Shown piece after piece: positions 41,401 through 50,267 of a stretch of DNA of 51,103 bases (positions within the stretch are counted from its first letter, which is position 1; each line of letters starts with the position of its first letter). Under the pieces are notes generated by a model. It was not told the origin of the DNA. It worked only from the letters and a program-made list of their open reading frames with translations, and made no database searches. Source of the stretch: Burkholderiales bacterium (GTDB lineage: Bacteria > Pseudomonadota > Gammaproteobacteria > Burkholderiales > SG8-39); assembly GCA_020848075.1 (NCBI GenBank), contig JADLAV010000045.1:1-51103 (forward strand), read 5' to 3'. Position numbers and translations under genes: made by a program.

Positions 41401-42468
41401 GACCCGCGCACGGTGCGGCTCACGCGCAAGCTGATGATCGACTGGGGCTACCGCGGCCAGCGGCTCGCCCACCGGCTCGCCATGGCGCTCGGGCTCGCGC
41501 AGGCGCAGACCCGCGCTCCGCCCGCGACGGTGGGCCGGCCGAGTATCAAGGCGCAGGTGATCCACTTCGTGAACAAGCCGATGCCGGGCGGCCTGCCGAA
41601 GCGCGCATCGCGCGCGCTCCTCGACATCGAGGATGCGCGCGTCATCCCGATCATCCGCGACCCGCGCCGGACGGCCGAGGATACCGAGGCCGTCTTCTAC
41701 TTCCCCGGCTGCGGCTCGGAGCGCCTGTTCAGCCAGGTCGGACTCGCCACGCAGGCGATGCTCTATCACCTCGGGGTGCAGTGCGTGCTGCCGCCCGGCT
41801 ATCTCTGCTGCGGCTACCCGCAGACGGCCGCCGGCAACGAGGACAAGGGCGCGCGCATCGTCACCGACAACCGGGTGCTCTTCCACCGCGCCGCCAACAC
41901 GCTCAACTACCTCGACATCAAGACGGTGATCGTGTCGTGCGGCACGTGCATGGATCAGCTGGAGAAGTACGAGTTCGACAAGATCTTCCCCGGCTGCCGC
42001 CTGCTCGACATCCACGAGTACCTGCTGGAGAAGGGCGTGCGCGCGGATGGCGTGGAGGGCTTGCGCTACATGTACCACGACCCGTGCCACAGCCCGATCA
42101 AGACGCGGCAGCCGCTGCAGGTCGTGCGCGGGCTGGTGGGAAGCGACGTCGCGCTGAACGAGCGCTGCTGCGGGGAATCGGGGACGCTGGCGGTCGGCCG
42201 GCCCGACATCGCCACGCAGGTGCGCTTCCGCAAGGAAGAGGAGATGCGCAAGGGCGCCGGCGCCTTGCGCGAAGCGGGGGCAAGCGAGGTGAAGATCCTC
42301 ACGACCTGCCCGTCCTGCCTGCAGGGGCTCGCGCGGTATCGCGGAGACGCCGACACGGGTGCCGACTACGTCGTCGTCGAGCTTGCGCGCCACCTCCTCG
42401 GCCCGGACTGGATGGCCGAGTACGTCGCCAAGGCGAACGCGGGCGGCATCGAGCGCGTGCTGCTGTGA
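38491..42468 (+). CDS. DUF3683 FAD-linked oxidase / iron-sulphur oxidoreductase fusion
   Basis: 1325 residues. Domains in order: DUF3683 (about 1-200, from [21 protein letters not shown]); FAD-binding type 4 (210-400, [37 protein letters not shown]); FAD-oxidase C-terminal domain (500-820, [30 protein letters not shown]); two 4Fe-4S sites ([11 protein letters not shown] about 858; [12 protein letters not shown] about 920); and two CCG domains ([38 protein letters not shown]). The layout combines the parts of glycolate or D-lactate dehydrogenase (GlcD, GlcE-like and GlcF) in one chain, probably a respiratory 2-hydroxyacid dehydrogenase at the inner membrane. The HIT gene overlaps its stop. Confidence 0.92.
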   Translation: MEPSPAAEFAATLTVGRLREIPYNYTSFSDREVVIRLLGEEAWQVLLGLRAERRTGRSARMLYEVLGDMWVVSRNPYLQDDLLENPKRRAALIASLGHRLAEIEKRRQLHLVSTQGDELPEAEAPQGAKGSADTRRQHAIRDERVRFLVERAHAAVDAFQREFEEAIALRRRTARKLARTTRRDNIQFDGMARVSHVTDATDWRVEYPFVVLHPDTEDEVTRMVRDCIDLGLTIIPRGGGTGYTGGAVPLTRLSAVINTEKLDGLGPVETVLLPGVARPVPTIRCGAGVVTRRVIEAAEAAGLVFAVDPTSADASCIGGNIAMNAGGKKAVLWGTALDNLASWRMVDPNGHLLEVTRLDHNLGKIHECPVARFSIQRFRKDGRTPFGAPELIELPGAACRKAGLGKDVTDKFLAGLPGVQKEGCDGLITGARFILHRMPKGIRTFCLEYFGQVHDAVPSIVEIKERLDALARPAGGTSPVMLAGLEHLDERYVRAVGYATKARRGGRPKMVLIGDIVGDDEDAVARAASEVVRIANARGGEGFVAVSDEARRGFWLDRARTAAIARHTNAFKINEDVVIPLERLGDYSDGVERINIELSIGNKLALLDALDAFLAGDLPLAQHGEALAPAAVLGDRPERARALTGAARARWRYLLDHLDTPADAADPRHVPALAAASHRGRTVFHLLQDHALRVSWKDEVRAGLGDIFEGAVFRRIVEGLDGVHRRVLKGRVFIALHMHAGDGNVHTNIPVNSDDYQMLREASAAVARIMRLAASLGGVISGEHGIGITKLEYLAPEKIAAFRGYKERVDPDGHFNRGKLLPGADLRNAYTPSFSLIGHESLILEQSEIGRISASVKDCLRCGKCKPVCATHVPRANLLYSPRNKVLAASLLIEAFLYEEQTRRGVSLRHFDEFGDVADHCTVCHKCASPCPVDIDFGDVSIAMRNLLRKQGKKRFSPGSAAAMAFLTMTDPRTVRLTRKLMIDWGYRGQRLAHRLAMALGLAQAQTRAPPATVGRPSIKAQVIHFVNKPMPGGLPKRASRALLDIEDARVIPIIRDPRRTAEDTEAVFYFPGCGSERLFSQVGLATQAMLYHLGVQCVLPPGYLCCGYPQTAAGNEDKGARIVTDNRVLFHRAANTLNYLDIKTVIVSCGTCMDQLEKYEFDKIFPGCRLLDIHEYLLEKGVRADGVEGLRYMYHDPCHSPIKTRQPLQVVRGLVGSDVALNERCCGESGTLAVGRPDIATQVRFRKEEEMRKGAGALREAGASEVKILTTCPSCLQGLARYRGDADTGADYVVVELARHLLGPDWMAEYVAKANAGGIERVLL

Positions 42469-42899
42469 CCGCCCTCCTCGAGACCTCCCCTGACTGCGAG
42501 CTGTGCGCCGGACCCGGGGGGACGGTGCTCTGGCGCGACGGCTTCTGCCGGGTCGTAGCAGCCGGCGATCCGGACTACCCCGGCTTCTGCCGGGTGATCC
42601 TCGACCGCCACGTGCGCGAGATGACCGACCTCGCTCCGGAGGAGCGGGCGCGGCTCATGCGGGTCGTGTTCGAGGTAGAGGCGGCCCTGCGCGAGCTGCT
42701 TTCCCCGGACAAGGTGAACCTCGCCTCGCTCGGCAATGCCGTCCCGCACCTGCACTGGCACGTCATTCCCCGGTTCCGGGACGACCGCCACTTCCCGGCC
42801 CCCGTCTGGGCGGCGCCGGCCCGGGCGGGGGGCCCGGACCGGGCCTTCGACCCGGTCGCCCTGGCGGGGCGGCTCGCCGAGCGCCTCCCGGGCGGCTGA
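42465..42899 (+). CDS. HIT family hydrolase
   Basis: 144 residues from a GTG that overlaps the upstream stop (GTGA). CELCAG is a possible zinc-binding pair near the N-terminus, and [10 protein letters not shown] is the HIT motif with its catalytic histidine. [15 protein letters not shown] is typical of the small betaproteobacterial HIT proteins. They hydrolyse nucleoside phosphoramidates or dinucleoside polyphosphates. A GC hairpin (GGCGGCTGAGCCGCC) spans the stop codon but has no T run. Confidence 0.88.
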   Translation: MTALLETSPDCELCAGPGGTVLWRDGFCRVVAAGDPDYPGFCRVILDRHVREMTDLAPEERARLMRVVFEVEAALRELLSPDKVNLASLGNAVPHLHWHVIPRFRDDRHFPAPVWAAPARAGGPDRAFDPVALAGRLAERLPGG

Positions 42900-43002
42900 G
42901 CCGCCGGCGGCAAGTGCGGCGCAGTTCCGGTCCACTTGCCGCGGCAGGGCCTTATACTTCAACGTCATAATCGCCGGTCGGGTCTGCCGGAGGGAAGAAT
43001 AA

Positions 43003-44610
43003 ATGGTCTTGCCGAAGAGATCGGGTACGAAGACGAGCAGCTTCCTGCCGACACAGCAGCCGGTGCTCGGCGACTCGAAGGCCGCCGAGGCATGGCTCGC
43101 GCGCGCGCCGCTCGCCGACCCGCGCCAGGCGTGCCACGAGCTCACCCTGCTCCTCGAGTCGCTCGAGGACTTGGCGCCAGGCGACCGGCACATGCTCGAG
43201 ATCCTGGAGCGGCTGCGCGAGCCCGTCGTCGTCGCGCAGGCCGAGCACAGCAAGAAGTTCTCCGGCCGCCCGCTGCCACTCAAGGACTTCGAGGCGGCGG
43301 CGTTCGACCAGGTGTACGACCTCTGGAGCACGCTCGGGCGGGCGTACCGGCGGCTGCTGCGCAACGCGCTCGAGGATCGTTCCGCGGAGGTCGCCGGCCA
43401 GGAGGCGCTGCTCGCGCAGCGCGCGCTCGACTGCGTCGCCGAGCTCATGCTCGTGCACTACCGCTGCCGCCGCGAGATCGACGCGGACGTGTGGCGTAAC
43501 CTGCACCAGCTCTATCGCACGGCCGAGTCGGGCGGGTACGTGCTGCGCACGGTCGCCGCCGGGCGCAAGGCGAAGGCGGTGTCGAGCTGCGCCGAGGTGT
43601 ACATCCGCGCGCTGCTCCTGCACCTCGCGCACCCCTACGGGCTGGGCACCCGCGAGCTCGCGTGGACGCGCCGCTGGGCGACGATGTGGGCGTACAAGGT
43701 GGATCTAGCCCTCGCACCGGAGAAGGACCAGGGATACGCCATCGACCTGACGGGCGATGCGTCGCCCGCCTGGGTCGAAGCGGCGTCGGCTTCGCCCGAG
43801 ATCCGGTTCCTCGACCTCCGCAATCTTCGCCGCAGCATCAAGAGCCGCATCAAGAAACTCGACGAGGGCCAGGACCCGCAGACACTCGGGCTCGGGAAGG
43901 ACGCCGTGCAGCCCGACGCCGGGCGGCTCCTCGTGTCGCTGCTGCGAACCTGGATCGATGCCCCGGCGTCGCGCCAGTTCACGCGCAGGCTGGTGCTCGG
44001 GCGCACCGAGCTCACCACCGGGTTCGAGTCGATCCACGTCGCGCTGAGCGGCAAGCTCTTCAAGAGCGCTTCACGCCACTGGGACTACTCGCGGCGCGAC
44101 GCCGAGCAGATCCACATCTATGGCACCGCCGCGGCCGTACCCGACTCGGTTCCCGGGCAGGCCGGCTTCGTGTCGGAAACCTGGGAGACGCTGGACGAGA
44201 GCGCTAACGGCTTTCGCCTGCGCCGCAAGGGCGCCGGCGAGCGGCTCTACCAGGCGCAGCTGGTCGCGCTGAAGCCGCAAGGCGCGCGGAGCTTCATCCT
44301 GTGCGAGGTGCGCTGGCTCATAGTCGGCATCGACCGCGCGCTCACCGTGGGCGCGCAGGCGCTGCCCGGGCTCGCGACGGCGATCGCGGTGCGCAATGCG
44401 AGCCCGCCAGTCCCGGAACCGTACGTGCAGGCATTCCTACTCCCCGGCAGCGCGTCGACGCCGGGCGCGCTCGTCGTGCCGTCCGGCTGGTATCAGCGCG
44501 GCCGCGAGCTCGAGATGCGCGTCGATGAACAGCCGCACCGCATCCGGCTCACCGGCCTCGTCCAGCACGGCTACGACTACGACCGGGTGAGCTTCTCCAC
44601 CTCCGGCTGA
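43003..44610 (+). CDS. Conserved 535-residue protein, possibly PilZ-related
   Basis: 535 residues, soluble, no signal peptide. The first 300 residues are helix-rich (HELTLLLESLEDLAPGDRHM, DVWRNLHQLYRTAESGG). The C-terminal 130 residues are strand-rich, with ETWETLDESANGFRLRRKG, which resembles the D/N-x-S-x-x-G strand of PilZ c-di-GMP-binding domains, although the preceding RxxxR is not clear. I do not recognise a named family with certainty; similar proteins occur in betaproteobacteria. GGAGG lies at good spacing before the ATG, and a TATACT at 42953-42958 may be a -10. It converges with phoR, their 3' ends overlapping by 34 bp. Confidence 0.6.
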   Translation: MVLPKRSGTKTSSFLPTQQPVLGDSKAAEAWLARAPLADPRQACHELTLLLESLEDLAPGDRHMLEILERLREPVVVAQAEHSKKFSGRPLPLKDFEAAAFDQVYDLWSTLGRAYRRLLRNALEDRSAEVAGQEALLAQRALDCVAELMLVHYRCRREIDADVWRNLHQLYRTAESGGYVLRTVAAGRKAKAVSSCAEVYIRALLLHLAHPYGLGTRELAWTRRWATMWAYKVDLALAPEKDQGYAIDLTGDASPAWVEAASASPEIRFLDLRNLRRSIKSRIKKLDEGQDPQTLGLGKDAVQPDAGRLLVSLLRTWIDAPASRQFTRRLVLGRTELTTGFESIHVALSGKLFKSASRHWDYSRRDAEQIHIYGTAAAVPDSVPGQAGFVSETWETLDESANGFRLRRKGAGERLYQAQLVALKPQGARSFILCEVRWLIVGIDRALTVGAQALPGLATAIAVRNASPPVPEPYVQAFLLPGSASTPGALVVPSGWYQRGRELEMRVDEQPHRIRLTGLVQHGYDYDRVSFSTSG

Positions 44611-45923
44611 AGCTGCGCGGACGGCGCGAAGCGCACGCGCCGGGCCGGCAGGACCGCCGAGAAGCGGCTCCCGCGGCCGGGCTCGCTCTGGATCTCGAGC
44701 CGCCCCTGGTGACGCGTGAGCACGTGCTTCACGATGGCGAGCCCGAGGCCCGTGCCACCGGTATCGCGCGACCGGCTCGTGTCCGCGCGGTAGAAGCGCT
44801 CGGTGAGCCGCGGCAGGTGCTGCGCGGCGATGCCGAGCCCCGTATCGGCAACGCTGAAGACGCCGTCGCCGTCGCGCGCGCCCCACGCGAGCACGATGCT
44901 CCCGTCCGGCGGCGTGTAGCGGATCGCGTTCGACACCAGGTTCCCGAACGCGCTCGCGAGCTCGCGCTCGTCGCCGAGCACCTTCGCCGGGCGCGCGATC
45001 CGGAGCTCGATGCGATGGCGCCCGGCCGAGAGCACGCGGGCTTCGTCGAGGATCTGGGCGAGCAGCCGCTCGACGTCGAATAGCTGCTCGCGCGCCGGCG
45101 CCGCGCTCGACTCGAGCGCCGACAGCATGAGCAGATCATCGATCAGCCGGAGCATGCGGACGGTCTGGCTGCGCATCATCTCGAGCGCCTTGCGCCCGCG
45201 CGGCTCGTCCGATCGCACGTTTCCCTCGGCGAACGTCTCGAGAAAACCGCTCACGACCGTGAGCGGCGTCTTGAGCTCGTGCGAGACGTTGGCGACGAAA
45301 TCGCGCCGCATGGTCTCGAGACGCTCCGCCTGGGTGACATCGCGCGCGAGCAGGAGCTTCTCTTCCTGCCCGTACGGCACCACGCGGATCGAGAGCATCA
45401 GCTCGTCCATCCCGACCATGCGCGTGACGAGCGGCTCCTCGTAGCGAGCGCCCTTGACGTACGCGCCGAAGTCGGGATGGCGGACCAGGTTGAGGATCGG
45501 CTGCCCGGCGTCCTTGCGCGCGTCGAGGCCGAACACGCGCTCGGCGGTCGCGTTGCACCAGGTGATGCGATCCTCGGCATCGAGCACCACCACGCCGTCG
45601 GGCATCGCCTGCGCGGCGCTGCGAAAGCGCGCGAGCTGCGCGGTGAGCCGGTGCTGGTACTGGTTGGCCGCGCGCATGTGGCGGTAGAGCCCGGCGAAAA
45701 CGTGCTCCCACACGCCGCTGCCGAGCGGCACCTGCGACGCGACCGGATTGCGCAGCCACTCGAGCAGCGCATAGACGTTCCGCAGGTGGAAGATGAGCGT
45801 GGCCGCAAGACCGGCGGCGACCGCGGCGAGCGCCCAGAACCGGCCGAAGACCGGCCAGACGAGCAGCCCGAGGGCGAGCGTGGCGCCGAGGATGAGCGCA
45901 GTGCGTGTCCAGAGGAAATTCAG
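44577..45923 (-). CDS. phoR: Phosphate regulon sensor histidine kinase PhoR, probable CTG start
   Basis: 448 residues if translation starts at CTG 45923, where GAGGT lies 6 bp upstream and the reading NFLWTRTALILGATLALGLL opens two membrane helices as in other PhoR proteins. The first standard start in frame (GTG 45731) would remove both helices. Then come a PhoR-type linker (GVWEHVFAGLYRHMRAANQY), a PAS domain (AMPDGVVVLDAEDRITWCN), the H box FVANVSHELKTPLTVVSGFL, and an ATPase domain with LVSNAIRYTPPDG, VADTGLGIA and GTGLGLAIVKHV. It phosphorylates PhoB when phosphate is scarce. It lies 87 bp downstream of phoB on the same strand. Confidence 0.88.
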   Translation of the reverse strand: MNFLWTRTALILGATLALGLLVWPVFGRFWALAAVAAGLAATLIFHLRNVYALLEWLRNPVASQVPLGSGVWEHVFAGLYRHMRAANQYQHRLTAQLARFRSAAQAMPDGVVVLDAEDRITWCNATAERVFGLDARKDAGQPILNLVRHPDFGAYVKGARYEEPLVTRMVGMDELMLSIRVVPYGQEEKLLLARDVTQAERLETMRRDFVANVSHELKTPLTVVSGFLETFAEGNVRSDEPRGRKALEMMRSQTVRMLRLIDDLLMLSALESSAAPAREQLFDVERLLAQILDEARVLSAGRHRIELRIARPAKVLGDERELASAFGNLVSNAIRYTPPDGSIVLAWGARDGDGVFSVADTGLGIAAQHLPRLTERFYRADTSRSRDTGGTGLGLAIVKHVLTRHQGRLEIQSEPGRGSRFSAVLPARRVRFAPSAQLQPEVEKLTRS

Positions 45924-46010
45924 GCAGGACCTCGCTTGCGGAGCGGTCAGCGTGCTACCGGCCGCATTATGCCGCGCGACGACCTTGTCCGCTGCGGCGC
46001 GGCGCGCGGT

Positions 46011-46712
46011 TCAGGCGGAGGCGAGCGCGGAGGCGGACAGCCGGTAGCCGCTGCCGCGCACCGTCTCGATCAGGCGGTCGTGGCCGGTCGGCTCGAGCGC
46101 TTTGCGCAGGCGGCGGATGTGGACATCCACCGTGCGCTCCTCGACGAAGACGTGATCGCCCCAGACTTGGTCCAGCAGTTGCGTGCGGCTGTGCACGCGC
46201 TCCGGATGCGTCATCAGGAAGCGCAGCAGGCGAAACTCGGTCGGGCCGAGCTCCAGGGTGCGGCCCTTCGCGGCGACGCGATGCGTCGCCGGATCGAGCC
46301 GCAACCCGGCGATCTCGGCCGGCTCGTCGGAAACCGCCGGGGCACGGCGACGCAGCACGGCCTGGATCCGCGCCAGCAGCTCGCGCGGGGAGAACGGCTT
46401 GGTCACGTAGTCGTCGGCGCCCGCCTCCAGGCCCGCCACCTTGTCACGCTCCTCGCTGCGCGCCGTGAGGATGATGATCGGCACCTGCTTCGTGCGCGCG
46501 TCCTGGCGCAGCTGGCGGGCAAAAGCGGCGCCGGACTGGCCCGGCAGCATCCAGTCTAGCAGGACGAGATCCGGCAGCGCGTGCCGGACGCGCTCCGCCG
46601 CCTGCTCGGCGTCGCGCACGCGGAGCACGCGGTGGCCGGCGTGCTCGAGGTTGAGCGCGATCAACTCCTGGATGGCCGGTTCGTCCTCGACGACCAGTAT
46701 GGTGGCAGGCAT
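46011..46712 (-). CDS. phoB: Phosphate regulon response regulator PhoB
   Basis: 233 residues from ATG 46712 with AAGGAG at good spacing. The receiver domain (1-120) has ILVVEDEPAIQELI, phosphoacceptor Asp in LVLLDWMLPG, TARSEERDKV and DDYVTKPFSPREL. The C-terminal OmpR-type winged helix has LGPTEFRLLRFLMTHPERVH, DQVWGDHVFVEERTVDVHIRRLR and IETVRGSGYRL. It activates pho-box promoters under phosphate limitation. phoR follows. The 96-bp divergent gap to the DUF971 gene should hold both promoters; no pho box was identified there with confidence. Confidence 0.95.
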   Translation of the reverse strand: MPATILVVEDEPAIQELIALNLEHAGHRVLRVRDAEQAAERVRHALPDLVLLDWMLPGQSGAAFARQLRQDARTKQVPIIILTARSEERDKVAGLEAGADDYVTKPFSPRELLARIQAVLRRRAPAVSDEPAEIAGLRLDPATHRVAAKGRTLELGPTEFRLLRFLMTHPERVHSRTQLLDQVWGDHVFVEERTVDVHIRRLRKALEPTGHDRLIETVRGSGYRLSASALASA

Positions 46713-46808
46713 GCAACTCCTTGACCGATCTCGGTGTGGCGCTATTCTATGGCGGTTTGGTGGCGGTTTTGCTACCGTGCGCCCTCGGGCGCAGGACGGA
46801 GTCGAGAA

Positions 46809-47228
46809 ATGACATCGATGGACAAAGCCACGCCGGTTCCGACCGAGATCAAGCTGCATCAGAAGTCGCGAGTCATGGAGATCCACTTCTCCGACGACCG
46901 GCAGTTCGAGCTGCCCTACGAGCTCCTGCGCGTGTACTCGCCCTCGGCCGAGGTGCGCGGCCACGGACCCGGGCAGGAAGTGCTGCAGGCCGGCAAGCGC
47001 GAGGTCGACATCGTGTCGCTCGAGCCCGTCGGCTCGTACGCGGTGCAGCCGACCTTCTCGGACGGCCACGACACCGGCATCTATTCGTGGGACTATCTCT
47101 ACGAGCTCGGCGCGAAGAAGGACGCGCTCTGGCAGGAGTATCTGCACCAGCTGGCGGCGGCCGGCGCAAGCCGCGACCAGGGTGCGCATCCCGTTCCGGC
47201 CGGGCCGCAGCAGGGCAAGTCGCGCTGA
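46809..47228 (+). CDS. DUF971 (gamma-butyrobetaine hydroxylase N-terminal-like) protein
   Basis: 139 residues from ATG 46809. TEIKLHQKSRVMEIHFSDDR, then FELPYELLRVYSPSAEVRGH and SDGHDTGIYSWDYLYELGA are the DUF971 domain, also found at the N-terminus of gamma-butyrobetaine hydroxylase and in some iron-sulphur carrier proteins. The tail is variable. The gene lies 41 bp before the GST gene, then ubiE. Its physiological role is not known from sequence. Confidence 0.9.
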   Translation: MTSMDKATPVPTEIKLHQKSRVMEIHFSDDRQFELPYELLRVYSPSAEVRGHGPGQEVLQAGKREVDIVSLEPVGSYAVQPTFSDGHDTGIYSWDYLYELGAKKDALWQEYLHQLAAAGASRDQGAHPVPAGPQQGKSR

Positions 47229-47269
47229 CCGCACGCTCGCATCTCTCACATCGCGCCAAGGAGCAAGGC

Positions 47270-47881
47270 ATGATCGACCTGTACTACGCGCCCACCTCGA
47301 ACGGGCAGCGCGCCCTCCTCGTCCTCGAGGAATCGGGGCTCGAGTTCCGCCGCCACACGCTCGACTTCGCGAAAGGCGACCAGAAGACCCCGGAGTTCAC
47401 CGCGCTCAATCCGTTGCAGGCGATGCCGGTGATCCGCGACGACAAAGGCCCCGGCGGGAAGCCGCTCGTGCTGTCGCAATCGATCGCGATCATGCTCTAC
47501 GTCGCCGAGAAGACGGGCAAGTTCGTCCCGCAGGACGCGCTGCGCCGGGCGCAGATGCAGCAGTGGCTGATGCTCGTGGCAAGCGACATCGCGATGACGA
47601 GCGGCACCATTTTCCAGCTCAGCTTCGCGGCGCCGGAGAAGAGCCCGGCGAACGTCGCATTCTTCGAGAAGCGGCTCGCGCGGTACTTCGCCGCCTGCGA
47701 TGCGCAGCTCGCGGGCCGCGAGTACCTGGCGGACGAGCTCTCGCTCGCCGACCTTGCGCTCTACCCGAATGCGAAGGGACGCCGGGCCGTGATCGACGGC
47801 CACGGCCCGATGCCGAACCTCGTGCGCTGGATCGAGCGCATGGCCGCGCGCCCGGCCGTCGCGCGCGCGATGCCGGGCTAG
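47270..47881 (+). CDS. Glutathione S-transferase family protein
   Basis: 203 residues. The N-terminal thioredoxin-like domain (1-80) has MIDLYYAPTSNGQRALLVLE, with the Thr/Ser-Asn pair used by nu- and beta-like GSTs, MPVIRDD (cis-Pro) and LSQSIAIMLYVAEKTG (Glu/Ser that binds the glutathione gamma-glutamyl group). The C-terminal helical domain (90-200) has ADELSLADLALYP, the N-capping motif. It probably conjugates or reduces electrophiles. AGGAG precedes the start. It lies 27 bp before ubiE. Confidence 0.9.
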   Translation: MIDLYYAPTSNGQRALLVLEESGLEFRRHTLDFAKGDQKTPEFTALNPLQAMPVIRDDKGPGGKPLVLSQSIAIMLYVAEKTGKFVPQDALRRAQMQQWLMLVASDIAMTSGTIFQLSFAAPEKSPANVAFFEKRLARYFAACDAQLAGREYLADELSLADLALYPNAKGRRAVIDGHGPMPNLVRWIERMAARPAVARAMPG

Positions 47882-47908
47882 ATCGACCCCATCCGGACAA
47901 GGGGCGCC

Positions 47909-48640
47909 ATGGCGGAGACACACTTCGGCTTCCAGCGGGTCCGCGAGGACGACAAGGCCGAGCGCGTGGCAGGCGTGTTCGATTCCGTCGCGACGCGCTA
48001 CGACCTGATGAACGACCTGATGTCGGGCGGGCTGCACCGGCTGTGGAAGGCGTTCACGGTGGGCAAGAGCGGCGTGCACGCAGGCAGCCGCGTGCTCGAC
48101 GTGGCGGGCGGGAGCGGCGATCTCGCGCGCGCGTTCGCCGAGCGCGCGGGACCGACGGGCGAAGTCTGGCTCACCGACATCAACCGGTCGATGCTCGCCA
48201 TCGGACGCGATCGGCTGCTCGATGCCGGCAGGGCGCTGCCCGTCGCGCAATGCGACGCCGAGCGCCTGCCGTTTCCGTCCGATCACTTCGATTGCGTGAG
48301 CGTCGCTTTCGGCCTGCGCAACATGACGCACAAGGGCGCCGCGCTCGCCGAGATGCGCCGCGTGCTGCGCCCCGGCGGGCGCTTGCTCGTCCTCGAGTTC
48401 TCGAAGGTGTGGAAACCGCTCGCGCCCGCTTATGACTGGTATTCTTTCAAGGTGCTGCCCTGGCTTGGCGCTCGGGTGGCGAGCGACGCGGCCGCCTACC
48501 GCTACCTCGCCGAGTCGATCCGGATGCATCCCGGACAGGAAGAGTTGCGCGCCCTCATGGAACAAGCCGGCCTGGAGGGCGTCGAATACTGGAATCTCGC
48601 CGCCGGCGTGGTTGCGCTGCATCGCGGCTTCAAGTATTAG
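47909..48640 (+). CDS. ubiE: Ubiquinone/menaquinone C-methyltransferase UbiE
   Basis: 243 residues. [36 protein letters not shown] is the UbiE signature region, and [20 protein letters not shown] is the SAM-binding motif [39 protein letters not shown] and [12 protein letters not shown] are family motifs. It C-methylates the demethylquinone ring in ubiquinone synthesis. The Tim44-like gene and ubiJ follow, a known proteobacterial ubiquinone cluster. Confidence 0.96.
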   Translation: MAETHFGFQRVREDDKAERVAGVFDSVATRYDLMNDLMSGGLHRLWKAFTVGKSGVHAGSRVLDVAGGSGDLARAFAERAGPTGEVWLTDINRSMLAIGRDRLLDAGRALPVAQCDAERLPFPSDHFDCVSVAFGLRNMTHKGAALAEMRRVLRPGGRLLVLEFSKVWKPLAPAYDWYSFKVLPWLGARVASDAAAYRYLAESIRMHPGQEELRALMEQAGLEGVEYWNLAAGVVALHRGFKY

Positions 48641-48716
48641 CACCAAGGTGGATGGCGCAGGAAGACATGGGGACCGGGTTGATTCTTTGTCGATGTCGAA
48701 CTGGTGGAGACGAGTG

Positions 48717-49577
48717 ATGAATAAAGGGTTCTTGGCGGCGGCGTTCGCCGTCGCAATGATTGCGGGCCTGGTGCCCGAGGACGCCGAGGCCCGGCGGCTC
48801 GGCGGCGCCCGAAGCCTGGGCACGCAGCGCCAGGCGCTCCCACCGCAGAAGCCGGCCGCGCCAGCCGCCACCCCCCAGCAGACCCAGGCACCCACCCCGG
48901 CCGCGCCGGGCGCGCGGCCAGGGCGCTGGCTCGCGCCGCTCGCCGGCCTCGCCGCCGGCCTCGGTCTCGCGTACCTTTTCGGCGACCAGCTCGGCACGAT
49001 CATGACGGCGATCCTGCTCGGGCTCGCGATCGTGCTGGTGATCGGCGTCCTGATGCGCATGCTCGGACGCGGGCAGGCACAGCGCAGGCCGCAGGCGCTG
49101 CAATACGCCGGGCTCGGGAACGAGACGGTCGCCGCGCCGCCGCCATCGCAGCTGCCGAGCGACGCGACGCTCGCCGAGCCTCGCGCCCGGCCCGCCGCGC
49201 GGATCCCGGACAATTTCGACGTGCAGGGCTTCCTGCGGCAAGCGAAGAAGAGTTTCATCGCGCTGCAGGCCGCGAACGACCGCGGCGACCTCGAGTCGAT
49301 TCGCGACCTCGTGACCGACGAGATGTTCGCGGACCTCGCGCAGGACGTCGCGGCGCGGCGGGGCGCGGATCAGCAGACCGACGTCGTCACGCTCGACGCC
49401 CAGTTGCTCGAGGTGACGACCGACGCCGGCGCGCACTGGGCGAGCATCCGCTTCTCCGGCATGATGCGCGAGGAGTCGGGCGGGGCGCCGCTGCCGTTCG
49501 AGGAGATCTGGAATCTCAGGAAGCCCGAGATGGGCGGCACCGGGTGGCTGCTCGCCGGGATCCAGCAAGTCAACTAG
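48717..49577 (+). CDS. Tim44-like domain membrane protein
   Basis: 286 residues from ATG 48717, with GGAG 7 bp upstream; ATG 48693 is also in frame. It has a signal peptide or first helix (MNKGFLAAAFAVAMIAGLVP), a Pro/Ala-rich stretch, two membrane helices (about 70-115, LAPLAGLAAGLGLAYLFGDQ, AILLGLAIVLVIGVLMRM) and a C-terminal Tim44-like domain (165-286) with FDVQGFLRQAKKSFIALQAAND, LVTDEMFADLAQDV and FEEIWNLRKP. Tim44-like domains bind membranes or lipids. Its place between ubiE and ubiJ suggests a link to the quinone pathway, not proven. Confidence 0.88.
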   Translation: MNKGFLAAAFAVAMIAGLVPEDAEARRLGGARSLGTQRQALPPQKPAAPAATPQQTQAPTPAAPGARPGRWLAPLAGLAAGLGLAYLFGDQLGTIMTAILLGLAIVLVIGVLMRMLGRGQAQRRPQALQYAGLGNETVAAPPPSQLPSDATLAEPRARPAARIPDNFDVQGFLRQAKKSFIALQAANDRGDLESIRDLVTDEMFADLAQDVAARRGADQQTDVVTLDAQLLEVTTDAGAHWASIRFSGMMREESGGAPLPFEEIWNLRKPEMGGTGWLLAGIQQVN

Positions 49578-49596
49578 CCGTCCCCGTCTCGTCGCT

Positions 49597-49625
49597 GTAA
49601 AGGCCGCCTTCGCGCGGCCTTTCTT
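49597..49625 (+). terminator. Rho-independent terminator after the Tim44-like gene
   Basis: AAAGGCCGC (49599-49607) pairs with GCGGCCTTT around a six-base loop and runs into TTTCTTACTTT. It closes the ubiE-Tim44 transcription unit. Confidence 0.8.
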
Positions 49626-49628
49626 ACT

Positions 49629-49712
49629 TTCATCCCCTCCTCTCCGTTTCTTTTATCCCCCCCTCTCCGAGGAGGGGACTTCCTTTTTTGTCCTCTTCGA
49701 GGAGCGGCGAGA
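49629..49712. repeat. Partial family-2 repeat
   Basis: TCATCCCCTCCTCTCCGTTT, then TCCGAGGAGGGGACTTCC and CTCTTCGAGGAG. It has the polypyrimidine and AGGAGGGG arms without the CACCACCCCG ends. It separates the terminator from the Rho-N gene. Confidence 0.6.
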
Positions 49713-49764
49713 GACCTGCGGCATAATGGCCGAGCACCCGAGTCGACAAGGAGGAAACGAGACC

Positions 49765-50088
49765 ATGGCGCACACCTACGAAGAGCTGAAGCACAAGAAA
49801 GTGGCGGAGCTGCGCGAGATCGCGAAGGGGATCGAGCACGAGGCGGTCAAGGGGTACACGCAGCTCAACAAGGACCACCTGCTCGTCGCGCTGTGCAAGG
49901 CGCTCGGCATCGACGCGCACGCCCACCATCACGCCGAGGGCGTCGACAAGCTGAAGGTCAAGGGCAAGATCCGCGACCTCAAGCAGAAGCGCGACGAGAT
50001 CCTCGCCTCCGACAAGCGCGAGGGGCTGCAGGCGGTGCTGCGGGAGATCCACGGGCTGAAGCGCGCGCTGCGGCGCGCGACGGTCTGA
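49765..50088 (+). CDS. Rho N-terminal-domain-like small protein
   Basis: 107 residues from ATG 49765 with AAGGAGG upstream. YEELKHKKVAELREIAKGIE followed by VKGYTQLNKDHLLVALCKALGI is the SAP-like helix-extension-helix of the Rho N-terminal domain. The rest is a charged coiled helix (KGKIRDLKQKRDEILASDKR). No RNA-binding OB fold or ATPase follows, so it is a stand-alone domain that may bind nucleic acid. It precedes ubiJ. Confidence 0.85.
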   Translation: MAHTYEELKHKKVAELREIAKGIEHEAVKGYTQLNKDHLLVALCKALGIDAHAHHHAEGVDKLKVKGKIRDLKQKRDEILASDKREGLQAVLREIHGLKRALRRATV

Positions 50089-50092
50089 TCGC

Positions 50093-50257
50093 GTGCGGCC
50101 GGGGGCGATCATCGGCCGCGCGTCTCCGCCGGACGCCCGGCGCGGCGGCGAACGCCCCGATCTGCGGAGCGTGGCGGCCGTGGTGGAGCGCAACGACGTC
50201 GTGGACATCATCGGCAAGATCGACATCGCGCGATTTCTGGCGGCGCGCAGCAACTGA
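50093..50257 (+). CDS. Possible small protein (54 residues)
   Basis: A GTG-initiated frame between the Rho-N gene and ubiJ. It starts 4 bp after the Rho-N stop and ends 10 bp before the ubiJ start, so it fits the operon neatly. The C-terminal half (VAAVVERNDVVDIIGKIDIA) has protein-like composition; the N-terminal half is rich in Arg, Gly and Pro. No homologue is recognised and no clear Shine-Dalgarno sequence is present, so it may be chance. Confidence 0.25.
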   Translation: MRPGAIIGRASPPDARRGGERPDLRSVAAVVERNDVVDIIGKIDIARFLAARSN

Positions 50258-50267
50258 TCGTGACCGA

